DNA of 64,000 nt, taken from the NCBI RefSeq assembly GCF_012927085.1, contig NZ_JABBFX010000001.1:558001-622000 (forward strand). The letters are read 5' to 3'. Below the pieces are notes generated by a model. The model was not told the DNA's origin and did no database searches. It saw only the letters and a list, made by a program, of their open reading frames with translations. The stretch's first letter is position 1; each line of letters opens with the position of its first letter. The position numbers and the translations under genes were made by a program. Source of the DNA: Ramlibacter agri. Lineage in GTDB: Bacteria; Pseudomonadota; Gammaproteobacteria; Burkholderiales; Burkholderiaceae_C. Positions 9,046 to 18,350 of this stretch are shown one piece after another.

Positions 9046-10152
9046 ATGAGCCAGCACTTCAACCGCCGCGACACGCTGAAGTCCATCGCCGCCCTGTCGG
9101 CGCTCGGCGCCAGCCCCTTCGCCTTCGCCCAGAAGCCGATCACGGTGGGCGTCATCTACGTCGGGCCGCGCGACGACTACGGCTACAACCAGGCGCAGGC
9201 CGAGGCCGCGGCGGCGCTGAAGAAACTGCCCGGCGTGAAGGTGGTCGAGGAGGAGAACGTGCCCGAGACCGCCGCCGTGCAGAAGACCATGACCGGCATG
9301 ATCGCGCAGGACGGCGCCACGCTGGTCTTCCCCACCTCCTTCGGCTACTTCGACCCGCACATGCTGGCCGTGGCCGCCAAGTACCCGGACGTGCGCTTCG
9401 CGCATTGCGGCGGCATGTGGACCGAGGGCAAGCACCCGAAGAACACGGCCAGCTACTTCGGCTACATCGACGAATGCCAGTACCTCAATGGCGTCGTCGC
9501 CGGCCACATGAGCAAGAGCGGCAAGCTGGGCTTCGTCGCCGCCAAGCCCATCCCGCAGGTGCTGCGCAACATCAACGCCTTCACCATGGGCGCACGCTCG
9601 GTGCATCCGAACCTCACGACGCAGGTGATCTTCACCGGCGACTGGTCCATGCCGGTGAAGGAGGCCGAGGCGACCAACAGCCTGGCCGACCAGGGCGTGG
9701 ACGTCTTCACCATGCACGTGGACGGGCCCAAGGTGATCGTGGAGACGGCCGCCAAGCGCGGCAAGATGGTCTGCGGCTACCACGCGAGCCAGGCCAAGCT
9801 GGCGCCGCAAGCCTACCTGACCGGCGCCGAGTGGAACTGGCTGACGGCCTACACCACCTTCCTCGACGCGGCGCGCAGCGGCAAGCCGCATCCCAACTTC
9901 ATCCGCGGCGGCCTGAAGGAGGGCTACGTGAAGATGTCGCCCTACGGGCCCGCGGTCAGCGACGCCGCGAAGAAGCAGGCCGACGGCATCAAGGCGCAGA
10001 TGGTGGCCGGCACGTTCGACATCTTCAAGGGCCCGCTGAAGGACAACAAGGGCGGTGTCGCCATCCCCGCCGGCAAGGTCTACAAGCAGACCGACATCGA
10101 GCTGGAGAAGATGAACTACCTGGTCGAAGGCGTGGTCGGCAGCGCCGGCTGA
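9046..10152 (+). CDS. BMP-family ABC transporter substrate-binding protein
   Basis: 368 residues. The N-terminus MSQHFNRRDTLKSIAALSAL ends with SPFAFAQ and resembles a twin-arginine (Tat) leader with AFA-Q cleavage. The mature protein has the basic-membrane-protein/PnrA-like fold: VGVIYVGPRDDYGYNQAQA at the start, then LVFPTSFGYFDPHM and GKLGFVAAKPIPQV. BMP binding proteins usually bind nucleosides, purines or related ureides and work with the two-permease/one-tandem-ATPase transporter encoded next. Its place between ureide hydrolase genes suggests a substrate such as biuret, a carboxybiuret precursor or a purine breakdown product (inference). ATG 9046 is chosen from the GAGGAG eight bases upstream. 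Confidence 0.92.
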   Translation: MSQHFNRRDTLKSIAALSALGASPFAFAQKPITVGVIYVGPRDDYGYNQAQAEAAAALKKLPGVKVVEEENVPETAAVQKTMTGMIAQDGATLVFPTSFGYFDPHMLAVAAKYPDVRFAHCGGMWTEGKHPKNTASYFGYIDECQYLNGVVAGHMSKSGKLGFVAAKPIPQVLRNINAFTMGARSVHPNLTTQVIFTGDWSMPVKEAEATNSLADQGVDVFTMHVDGPKVIVETAAKRGKMVCGYHASQAKLAPQAYLTGAEWNWLTAYTTFLDAARSGKPHPNFIRGGLKEGYVKMSPYGPAVSDAAKKQADGIKAQMVAGTFDIFKGPLKDNKGGVAIPAGKVYKQTDIELEKMNYLVEGVVGSAG

Positions 10153-10162
10153 AAGCAAGGGC

Positions 10163-11248
10163 ATGCGAAGCGTCCTGCAACAAGCCGCCCTGCCGGTTGC
10201 CGCCATCCTGGCGGCGCTGGTCCTGTTCGGCGGCTTCGTCGCCTTCGCCGGCGCGAGCCCGGTCGAAGCCTGGGTGATCCTGTTCAAGGGCGCTTTCGGC
10301 GACTGGTTCTCCTGGCAGAACACCTTGCAGCGCGCCGCGCCGCTGATGCTCACGGCGCTGTGCGTGGCGATCCCCGCGCGCGCCGGGCTGGTCATCATCG
10401 GCGGCGAAGGCGCGCTGGTGCTGGGCGGGCTGGCGGCGGCTGCGTCGGCGCAGGTGCTGCCATTCACCGGGTGGACGGGCACGGTGGCGGTGTGCGTCGC
10501 GGGCGCGCTGGCCGGGGCTGCCTGGATCGCGCTGGCCGGCTGGCTGCGGCAATGGCGCGGCGTCAACGAAACCATCAGCAGCCTGCTGCTGGCGTATGTA
10601 GCGATCGGCCTGTTCAAGCACCTGGTGGAAGGACCGCTGCGCGACCCGGCGTCGCTGAACAAGCCGTCGACGCATGCGCTCGCCGAGAGCCTGCGCATCG
10701 GCGGCATCGCCGGCTCGGACGTTCACTGGGGGCTGGTGCTGGGCGTGCTGGCCTGCCTGGCCGCAGCGGTGTGGCTGCGCTGGTTGCCCTCCGGCTTCGC
10801 CACGCGCGTGGTGGGTGGGAACCCGCGCGCGGCGCAGCTCGTAGGGCTGCCGGCAGCGGGGCTCATCCTGCTGGCTTGCGCGCTTGGTGGCGGCGCGGCG
10901 GGCCTCGCGGGCGCGGTGGAAGTGGCGGCGGTGCACACGAGCGCGAATGCCTCGCTGATCGCGGGCTACGGCTATGCCGGCATCCTGGTGGCCTTCATCG
11001 CCCGGCAGGAGCCGCTCGCGGTGATCCCGGTGGCCATCCTGTTCGGCGGCTTCGGTGCGGCGGGCAGCCTGCTGCAGCGGCGCCTGGGCTTGCCCGATGC
11101 GTCGGTGCTGGTGCTGCAGGGGATCGCGTTCGTGTTGATCCTCGCGAGCGAAGCGCTGCGGGACGTGGACTGGAAGGCGCTTTGGGCCCGCCTGTTCGTC
11201 ATCCCGGGCCCGACCCGGGATCCATCGTGGCGTGGCAAGAGCGCATGA
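10163..11248 (+). CDS. ABC transporter permease, BMP/nucleoside type (first)
   Basis: 361-residue inner-membrane permease of the BPD_transp_2 type (YufP-like), with about nine hydrophobic segments beginning at AALPVAAILAALVLFGGFVA. Conserved pieces are LTALCVAIPARAGLVIIGGEGAL, NETISSLLLAYVAIGLFKHL and GYGYAGILVAFIARQEPL. The last 15 or so residues ([17 protein letters not shown]) are encoded by a dispersed palindromic repeat rather than by family-conserved sequence. Its stop overlaps the start of the second permease by four bases. Confidence 0.92.
   Translation: MRSVLQQAALPVAAILAALVLFGGFVAFAGASPVEAWVILFKGAFGDWFSWQNTLQRAAPLMLTALCVAIPARAGLVIIGGEGALVLGGLAAAASAQVLPFTGWTGTVAVCVAGALAGAAWIALAGWLRQWRGVNETISSLLLAYVAIGLFKHLVEGPLRDPASLNKPSTHALAESLRIGGIAGSDVHWGLVLGVLACLAAAVWLRWLPSGFATRVVGGNPRAAQLVGLPAAGLILLACALGGGAAGLAGAVEVAAVHTSANASLIAGYGYAGILVAFIARQEPLAVIPVAILFGGFGAAGSLLQRRLGLPDASVLVLQGIAFVLILASEALRDVDWKALWARLFVIPGPTRDPSWRGKSA
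11197..11227. repeat. REP-like palindromic repeat inside the permease 3' end
   Basis: ATCCCGGG (11201-11208), a five-base loop and CCCGGGAT (11214-11221) form a perfect hairpin within CGTCATCCCGGG...GATCCATCG. In one frame this type of element encodes the recurrent peptide VIPGPTRDP, known from many proteobacterial genomes as a dispersed intergenic palindrome. Here it has become the coding tail of the first permease, just ahead of the second permease start. Confidence 0.65.
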
Positions 11249-12162
11249 CTGCCGATCAACTCCTCGCCCTCGTCGCCGGCATCCTCGGCGGCGCCCTGCG
11301 CGTCGGCGCACCCTTCCTCTTCGTCTCCCTCGGCGAATGCATCACCGAGAAGGCGGGTCGCATCAACCTGGGGCTGGAAGGCGTTCTCGTGCTCTCGGCC
11401 ATGTGCGGTTTCGGTGGCAGCTACCTCACCGGTTCCGTCTGGCTGGGCGTGCTGTGCGCGGTGCTGGCCGGCGGCGCGCTGGCTGCGCTGCACGGCGTGT
11501 TGTGTTCGCTGCCGCGCGTCAACGACGTCGCCACCGGCATCGCGCTGATGCTGCTCGGCACCGGGCTGGCCTTCTACCTGGGCAAGCCGCTGATCCAGCC
11601 CCAGGCGCCGCAGCTGCCGCCGATCGAACTGGGCAACTGGAGCAGTTCGCCGGCGGTGAAGGCGGCGCTGCAGATCAACCCGCTGGTGCCGCTGGGCCTG
11701 CTGCTGGCCGTGGCGCTCTGGTGGGGCTTCGCCAACACGCGCGCCGGCCTGCTGGTGCGCATGGCGGGCGATTCGGCGCAGGCGGCGCGCGCGCTCGGCT
11801 ACTCGGTGCCCGCCATCCGCATCGCAGCCACCATCGCCGGCGGCATGGTCGCGGGCCTCGGCGGCGCCTGCCTCACGCTGTTCTATCCGGGCAGCTGGAA
11901 CGAGGGCATCTCCAGCGGCCAGGGCCTGATCGCCGTGGCGCTGGTGATCTTCGCTCGCTGGAGCCCGCTGCGCTGCGTCGGCGCGGCGCTGTTGTTCGGC
12001 GGAGCCGGTGCCCTCGGGCCGGCGCTGCAGGCCATCGGCATCGGCTGGGGCTACCACCTGTTCAACATCGTGCCTTACGTGCTGACCCTGCTGATCCTGG
12101 TCCTGAGCTGCAAGCCGGGCCAGCTGGCGGCGGGCGCGCCGGGCGAGTTCTCGGCGAGGTGA
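11245..12162 (+). CDS. ABC transporter permease, BMP/nucleoside type (second)
   Basis: 305-residue inner-membrane permease (YufQ-like), partner of the preceding permease. Family landmarks are [20 protein letters not shown] near residue 30, [16 protein letters not shown], the EAA-like [19 protein letters not shown], and [20 protein letters not shown]. About eight transmembrane segments. The ATG lies inside the end of the first permease gene, ensuring coupled synthesis of the heterodimer. The ribosome-binding context (AAGAGCGC) is weak, consistent with reliance on coupling. Confidence 0.92.
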   Translation: MTADQLLALVAGILGGALRVGAPFLFVSLGECITEKAGRINLGLEGVLVLSAMCGFGGSYLTGSVWLGVLCAVLAGGALAALHGVLCSLPRVNDVATGIALMLLGTGLAFYLGKPLIQPQAPQLPPIELGNWSSSPAVKAALQINPLVPLGLLLAVALWWGFANTRAGLLVRMAGDSAQAARALGYSVPAIRIAATIAGGMVAGLGGACLTLFYPGSWNEGISSGQGLIAVALVIFARWSPLRCVGAALLFGGAGALGPALQAIGIGWGYHLFNIVPYVLTLLILVLSCKPGQLAAGAPGEFSAR

Positions 12163-12163
12163 C

Positions 12164-12846
12164 ATGGAACGCTACGTCCGCGCGAATCCCTATGTCTGGC
12201 CTTTCGACGGCAACCTGAAGCCGTCGAACACGGCGCTCATCGTCATCGACATGCAGACCGACTTCTGCGGCCCTGGCGGCTACGTCGACAAGATGGGCTA
12301 CGACATCTCGCTCGCGCGCGCGCCCATCGCGCCGCTGCGCCAGCTGATGGCGGCGCTGCGCACCGGTGGCTGGCACGTGATGCACACGCGCGAAGGCCAT
12401 CGTCCCGACCTGTCGGACCTGCCAGCCAACAAGCGCTGGCGCTCGCGCCAGGCCGGCACCGGCGGCGTCGGCATCGGCGATGCGGGCCCGTGCGGACGCA
12501 TCCTGGTGCGCGGCGAGCCGGGCTGGGAAATCATCCCGGAGCTGGCGCCGCTGCCCGGCGAAACCGTCATCGACAAGCCGGGCAAGGGCAGCTTCTGCGC
12601 CACCGACCTCGAACTGGTGCTGCACACGCGCGGCATCCGCAACCTGCTGCTGGCGGGCATCACTACCGACGTCTGCGTGCACACCACGATGCGCGAAGCC
12701 AACGACCGCGGCTTCGAGTGCCTGCTGCTCTCGGACTGCACGGCGGCCACCGACCGCTGCAACCACGAAGCGGCGCTGAAGATGGTCACGATGCAGGGCG
12801 GCGTGTTCGGAGCGCACGCGCCTTCGTCCGCGGTGCTGGAGGTCTT

Positions 12847-12850
<4 letters not shown>
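12164..12850 (+). CDS. biuH: Biuret amidohydrolase (BiuH-type cysteine hydrolase)
   Basis: 228-residue isochorismatase-fold cysteine hydrolase that should convert biuret to allophanate and ammonia, feeding AtzF. The triad is visible as D29 (VIDMQTDF), K138 ([19 protein letters not shown]) and C171 ([17 protein letters not shown]). Spacing matches the known BiuH triad, with 33 residues between Lys and Cys. The segments [20 protein letters not shown] and [14 protein letters not shown] agree closely with my memory of characterised BiuH sequences. A ureidoacrylate hydrolase (RutB) is the nearest alternative, but no other pyrimidine-pathway gene is present. It sits between the permease and ATPase genes of the importer, with an ATGA overlap downstream. 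Confidence 0.87.
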
Positions 12851-14450
<1,600 letters not shown>

Positions 14451-14454
<4 letters not shown>

Positions 14455-15116
14455 CGCGCCTGGCCGCCCACCCCTTCCCCTACGACTTCGAGCTCGCCAC
14501 TACCGCCCTCGTCCTGATCGACCTGCAGCGCGACTTCGTCGAGCCGGGCGGCTTCGGCGAATCGCTGGGTAACGACGTTCGGCTGCTGCAGGCGATCCTG
14601 CCGGCGTGCAGCGCAGTGCTCGACGCCTGGCGAGCATCCGGTGGCACCGTGGTGCACACGCGCGAGGCGCACCGGCCGGACCTCAGCGACTGCCCGCCGG
14701 CCAAGCGCAACCGCGGCAACCCGCGCCTGCGCATCGGCGACGAAGGGCCGATGGGACGCATCCTCGTTGCCGGCGAGCCCGGCAACCAGATCGTGCCGGA
14801 GCTGGCGCCGCTCGCGGGCGAGATCGTCATCGACAAGCCCGGCAAGGGCGCCTTCTACGCCACGCCGCTGCACGAACTGCTGCAGGACCAGGGCATCACG
14901 CACCTGGTGTTCGGCGGCGTCACCACCGAAGTGTGCGTGCAGACCAGCATGCGCGAAGCCAACGACCGCGGCTACGACTGCCTGCTGCTGGAGGACTGCA
15001 CCGAAAGCTACTTCCCGGCCTTCAAGGCGGCCACGCTGGAGATGGTGCGGGCCCAGGGCGCCATCGTCGGCTGGACCGCCACCAGCCCACAATTGCTGCA
15101 TGCACTCACACGCTAG
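14451..15116 (+). CDS. Second BiuH-like cysteine hydrolase
   Basis: 221-residue isochorismatase-fold hydrolase paralogous to the BiuH-type gene. It has triad D24 (LIDLQRDF), K129 ([19 protein letters not shown]) and C162 ([17 protein letters not shown]), with the same 33-residue Lys-Cys spacing. It differs around the substrate pocket: PANKRWR becomes [14 protein letters not shown], and SFCATD becomes AFYATP. A different but related ureide is therefore likely. Triuret hydrolase (TrtA) is a known BiuH relative producing carboxybiuret, the AtzE substrate, and would make the operon self-consistent, but this is inference. The start overlaps the ATPase stop; the GntR gene begins inside its 3' end. 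Confidence 0.82.
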
Positions 15117-15825
15117 GGCCGTCGCGGCCCGCACCCACGCCGCCGTCCACGCCCATCGTTCGCGCGCCGACGACGTCTACGACCAGCTCAAGCGCGACGT
15201 GGCCGAATTCCGGCTGGTGCCTGGCGACCGCTTGACCGAGCACGAAGTCAGCGAGCGCCTGGGCGTCAGCCGCACGCCGGTGCGGCAGGCGCTGTACCGG
15301 CTGCAGCAGGAGGGCTTCGTCGAGGTGCTGTTCCGCAGCGGCTGGCGCGTGCTGCCCTTCGACTTCGACCGCTTCGAGCAGCTCTACGACCTGCGCATGG
15401 TGCTGGAGACCACGGCCGTCCAGCGCATCTGCGCCGGCGACAGCCGCGTCGACCAGGCGCTGCTGGAGCAACTGGCCGCGATCTGGCTGGTGCCGGCCGC
15501 CGCGCGCAGCGGCGATGCGGCACAGGTGGCGGCCTGGGACGAGGCCTTCCACTGCGCGCTGGTGGCCGCGGCCGGCAACGCGGAAATGGCGCGCGTGCAC
15601 CGCGAGGTGACGGAGCGCATCCGCATCATCCGGCGCCTGGACTTCACCAAGCAGCCGCGCATTGCCGCCACCTACGACGAACACGCCAGGATCCTGAAGG
15701 CGGTGCAGCGCCGCCGCGGCGACCAGGCGGTGCTGCTGCTGCGCGCCCACATCGAGACCAGCCAGGCGGAGGTGCGCAAGATCACGCTGCACCAGGTGCA
15801 CCTGGCGCGAGCCGGGGCGGGCTGA
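15100..15825 (+). CDS. GntR-family (FCD subfamily) transcriptional regulator
   Basis: 241 residues. A wHTH domain (about 25-90) contains [39 protein letters not shown] and [10 protein letters not shown]. It is followed by an all-helical FCD ligand-binding domain (about 97-225) whose metal-type residues include D/H in [15 protein letters not shown] and [11 protein letters not shown] regulators often sense organic acids through a metal. As the last gene of the ureide operon, overlapping the preceding hydrolase by 17 bases, it is the probable local repressor acting at the ACTTG-CATA-CAAGT site near 5336, with a pathway intermediate as inducer (inference). Confidence 0.88.
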   Translation: MHSHARAVAARTHAAVHAHRSRADDVYDQLKRDVAEFRLVPGDRLTEHEVSERLGVSRTPVRQALYRLQQEGFVEVLFRSGWRVLPFDFDRFEQLYDLRMVLETTAVQRICAGDSRVDQALLEQLAAIWLVPAAARSGDAAQVAAWDEAFHCALVAAAGNAEMARVHREVTERIRIIRRLDFTKQPRIAATYDEHARILKAVQRRRGDQAVLLLRAHIETSQAEVRKITLHQVHLARAGAG

Positions 15826-15830
15826 GCGGC

Positions 15831-16160
15831 TTACAGCACGATCGGCTGCAGCACCACCGGTTCCCGCACCAGCACCTGGTCGCGGAAGATCAGCTTCTGG
15901 CCCCAGTACATCTCCAGGAAATACGGCTCCGGCCGCACGGGGATGGCGTTCCAGCCGAAGCGTCCGTAGGCGTCGGTGGTGGCGGCCGTGCTGCGACCGA
16001 GCACGCTGTGCACCAGCACGACCGTGACGCCGGGCACCGGGCCGCGGTTGCGCGAAAGCAGCTGGCCCTGCACGGGCACCATGCCCCGCCCTTGTGCCGC
16101 CGCCGGCCACGGCGCGAGCAGCGCCAGCAAGGCCGCTGCGAGGCCCAGGCGGCGGTTCAT
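15831..16160 (-). CDS. Exported carboxypeptidase-regulatory-like domain protein
   Basis: 109 residues with a clear Sec signal peptide (MNRRLGLAAALLALLAPWPA then AAQG). The mature part, about 85 residues, contains LLSRNRGPVPGVTVVLVHSV and TTDAYGRFGWNAIPV, the beta-sandwich pattern of carboxypeptidase-regulatory-like (CarboxypepD_reg) domains. It is probably periplasmic. The start ATG (16160) overlaps the stop of the upstream membrane protein, so the two are co-translated and likely form one envelope unit. Function unknown. Confidence 0.72.
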   Translation of the reverse strand: MNRRLGLAAALLALLAPWPAAAQGRGMVPVQGQLLSRNRGPVPGVTVVLVHSVLGRSTAATTDAYGRFGWNAIPVRPEPYFLEMYWGQKLIFRDQVLVREPVVLQPIVL

Positions 16161-16732
16161 TGCGCCACCCCGAAACCGCCCTCCGTGGCCGGGGTGGTGA
16201 AAGGCAGGACGGCGATGCGCTTCTCCAGGTCCGATTCCTGCACCTTGCGTCGCAGTTCCAGGGTGCCCACGTGTGCCACCCGGCGCCCGCGCGGGTTGAT
16301 GCGGATCGACTGCGTATAGGGCTCGTAGCCCGGCGCGTTGATCATCAGCACGACCACCGACAGGTCCGGGTACACGCGGCCGTTGATGCGCCCGCCCGTG
16401 CTCGAAGGCAGTTCCCAGTTGGCCGGCCGCACCAGGATGGCGGGCGGGTCGTCGATGCCCTTGATCTCGCCGTCGAATTCGATGGGGACGATGTCGGGCG
16501 GCTTCAGGAAGCCGAGCGACATCGTGATGAACAGCAGCCCGACGAGGAAGAAGGCGATGCCGGGGACCTGCGTGTTGATGCGGAACTGCTTCTTCCACTC
16601 GATGGTGATGGCATCCCGCTTGGGCGTGGCCGCCAGCGTGATCACGCCCTTCGCCACCAGCCAGATACCGCCCAGGACCATGGAGATGCCAGCCAGGGCG
16701 CCCGTGAGCGCCACGATCTCGAACGCCGTCAT
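16157..16732 (-). CDS. Membrane-anchored protein of unknown function
   Basis: 191 residues with two transmembrane segments (about 7-30, IVALTGALAGISMVLGGIWL; and about 56-76, GIAFFLVGLLFITMSLGFL). They are separated by a charged loop (ATPKRDAITIEWKKQFRIN) and followed by an approximately 110-residue soluble domain containing INGRVYPDLSVVVLMINAPG, which resembles a small beta-sandwich such as a PEGA-like or carboxypeptidase-regulatory domain. That similarity to its co-translated neighbour suggests related extracytoplasmic roles. I do not recognise a named family. Confidence 0.68.
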   Translation of the reverse strand: MTAFEIVALTGALAGISMVLGGIWLVAKGVITLAATPKRDAITIEWKKQFRINTQVPGIAFFLVGLLFITMSLGFLKPPDIVPIEFDGEIKGIDDPPAILVRPANWELPSSTGGRINGRVYPDLSVVVLMINAPGYEPYTQSIRINPRGRRVAHVGTLELRRKVQESDLEKRIAVLPFTTPATEGGFGVAQ

Positions 16733-16825
16733 GTCAGACCCCCTTGCCCGGGAAGACGCCAGGCAAGCTTAGGCGTGCGGCGTTGACGCGTCCACCTCAC
16801 GAAGGACGAAAACGGCCGAGCAGTG

Positions 16826-17878
16826 CTAGACCCAGTCCTCGTCGCGCAGCTCGCGCGTGAGCCAGGCGCAGTAGATCGGCGCGGCGACCAGCCCCGAGAG
16901 ACCGAAGGCCGCTTCGAGCACCAGCATCGAAGCCAGCATGGCCGAGGTCGGCACGTTGGTGCGGCCGCCGACGATGCGCGCGTTGAGGAAGTACTCCAGC
17001 TTGTGCACGAGGATCAGGAAGCCAAGCGATGCCACGCCCAGCCAGGCCGACACCGTGAGGGCCGCGATGGTGATCGCCGTGTTGGACAACAGGTTGCCGA
17101 CGATGGGGATCAGGCTGGCGAAGAAGGTGAAGCCCACGAGCGTCGGCGACAGCGGCACGCGGTAGCCCAGCATGGGCAGCAGCACCAGCAGGTACAGGCC
17201 GGTCAGCAGGGCGTTGATCGCGGAGATGCGCAACTGCGCCGCGAACACGTCCTCGAACGCCTGCGCCAGCTGCAGCAGCCGGGACTGCGCCAGCAGCACC
17301 AGCGGCCGGCGCGAGGGCATGCGGCGCGCGTTGGCGGTGCCGGTCGCGGCCATCAGGCCGATGACCAGGCCGATGATGATGTGCACCAGCACCTTCAGCG
17401 CGGTGCCGCTCCAGTGCTGCACCTCGCCGGCGTGCTCGCGCAGCCAGGTGGTCACCGCGTGCTGCACGGCGTCCGCCGATTCGGGCAGCCATTGCACCAG
17501 CCAGGGCGGCGCCATGGCGCGGACCTGGTCCAGCGTGTCGGCCAGCAGTTGCAGCAAGCGCCCGAGCCCGCCGGACTTGAACAGCAGCTCGAAGCCGGCC
17601 AGCACGGCCAGCACGAAGCCGGCCACGGCCGCCGCCAGCAGCAGCCAGCGGATGGCGCGCGTGCGCCAGTTGCCGCCAGCCGGCCCCGTGAAGGCGCGGA
17701 TGCGCCGATACAGCACGAAGCCGGTCAGTCCCGCGAACAGCGAGGACAACAGGTGCAGGTGCAGCAGGGCAAGCAGCGCGATGGCGGCCAGCAGGATGCT
17801 GCGCACGCGCAGCTGGCCCGTGATGAGCGCGGCGCCGGGCGGCTCGGGCGGCGGGAACGGAAGCTTCACGGGGCGCAT
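16826..17878 (-). CDS. AI-2E family transporter (PerM-like membrane protein)
   Basis: 350-residue polytopic inner-membrane protein. It has hydrophobic clusters near residues 28-60 and 85-105, a long amphipathic middle region with LPESADAVQHAVTTWLREH, and the family's conserved C-terminal half: VFAAQLRISAINALLTGLYL, FFASLIPIVGNLLSNTAIT and VGGRTNVPTSAMLASMLVLE. Members include TqsA, an AI-2 exporter, and sodium/proton antiporters; most are uncharacterised. Monocistronic and divergent from the DUF3703 gene. Confidence 0.83.
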   Translation of the reverse strand: MRPVKLPFPPPEPPGAALITGQLRVRSILLAAIALLALLHLHLLSSLFAGLTGFVLYRRIRAFTGPAGGNWRTRAIRWLLLAAAVAGFVLAVLAGFELLFKSGGLGRLLQLLADTLDQVRAMAPPWLVQWLPESADAVQHAVTTWLREHAGEVQHWSGTALKVLVHIIIGLVIGLMAATGTANARRMPSRRPLVLLAQSRLLQLAQAFEDVFAAQLRISAINALLTGLYLLVLLPMLGYRVPLSPTLVGFTFFASLIPIVGNLLSNTAITIAALTVSAWLGVASLGFLILVHKLEYFLNARIVGGRTNVPTSAMLASMLVLEAAFGLSGLVAAPIYCAWLTRELRDEDWV

Positions 17879-17981
17879 TGTGCCGTCGGCCTGCGCCGCC
17901 GGGGGGCGGATGCGGCGGGCCGCGGGCTGGAACGCTCTCGCGGTCCTTGACCCAGCTCAAGCTTTCGCGTTACAAAATGAC

Positions 17982-18350
17982 ATGGATGCCCTCACGCCCC
18001 TGGAGCGGCGCATTGCCTACGCCCGCCTGGTTCGCGGCTTCGTCGACGCCGCGTCGGACGTGCGCTGGAACTGGCTGATGGCCGCCCACGTGGTGGGCCA
18101 GCACGAGCCGGGGCTGCATTTCGACAGCCATCGCCGCATGCTGCGGCTGGCCGGCGAAACGCGCGACTGGGGCGAGGCGGCGGGGCAGCTGCTGCGCATC
18201 GCGCTGCTGCCTTTCGGGCACTTGCTGCGCCGCATCCCGCTGGGGAACACCGGCCGCGCCGAGGTGGGCGTCACGCAGGCGATGGAGCCGCCCGAGCCGG
18301 TGCAGGTGCTGGTGGATTGGGCGGTGCTGGCGACGAAGTTGCCGGCCTGA
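17982..18350 (+). CDS. DUF3703 family protein
   Basis: 122 residues, soluble and helical. It matches the DUF3703 pattern: a helical start (ERRIAYARLVRGFVDAASD), then MAAHVVGQHEPGLHFDSHRRM, EAAGQLLRIALLPFG and PLGNTGRAEVGV. The conserved His/Gln/Asn positions suggest a binding or catalytic role, but no function is established. ATG 17982 is chosen; ATG 17977 is in another frame. The stop at 18348-18350 directly abuts the stop of convergent topB with no bases between. Confidence 0.75.
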   Translation: MDALTPLERRIAYARLVRGFVDAASDVRWNWLMAAHVVGQHEPGLHFDSHRRMLRLAGETRDWGEAAGQLLRIALLPFGHLLRRIPLGNTGRAEVGVTQAMEPPEPVQVLVDWAVLATKLPA

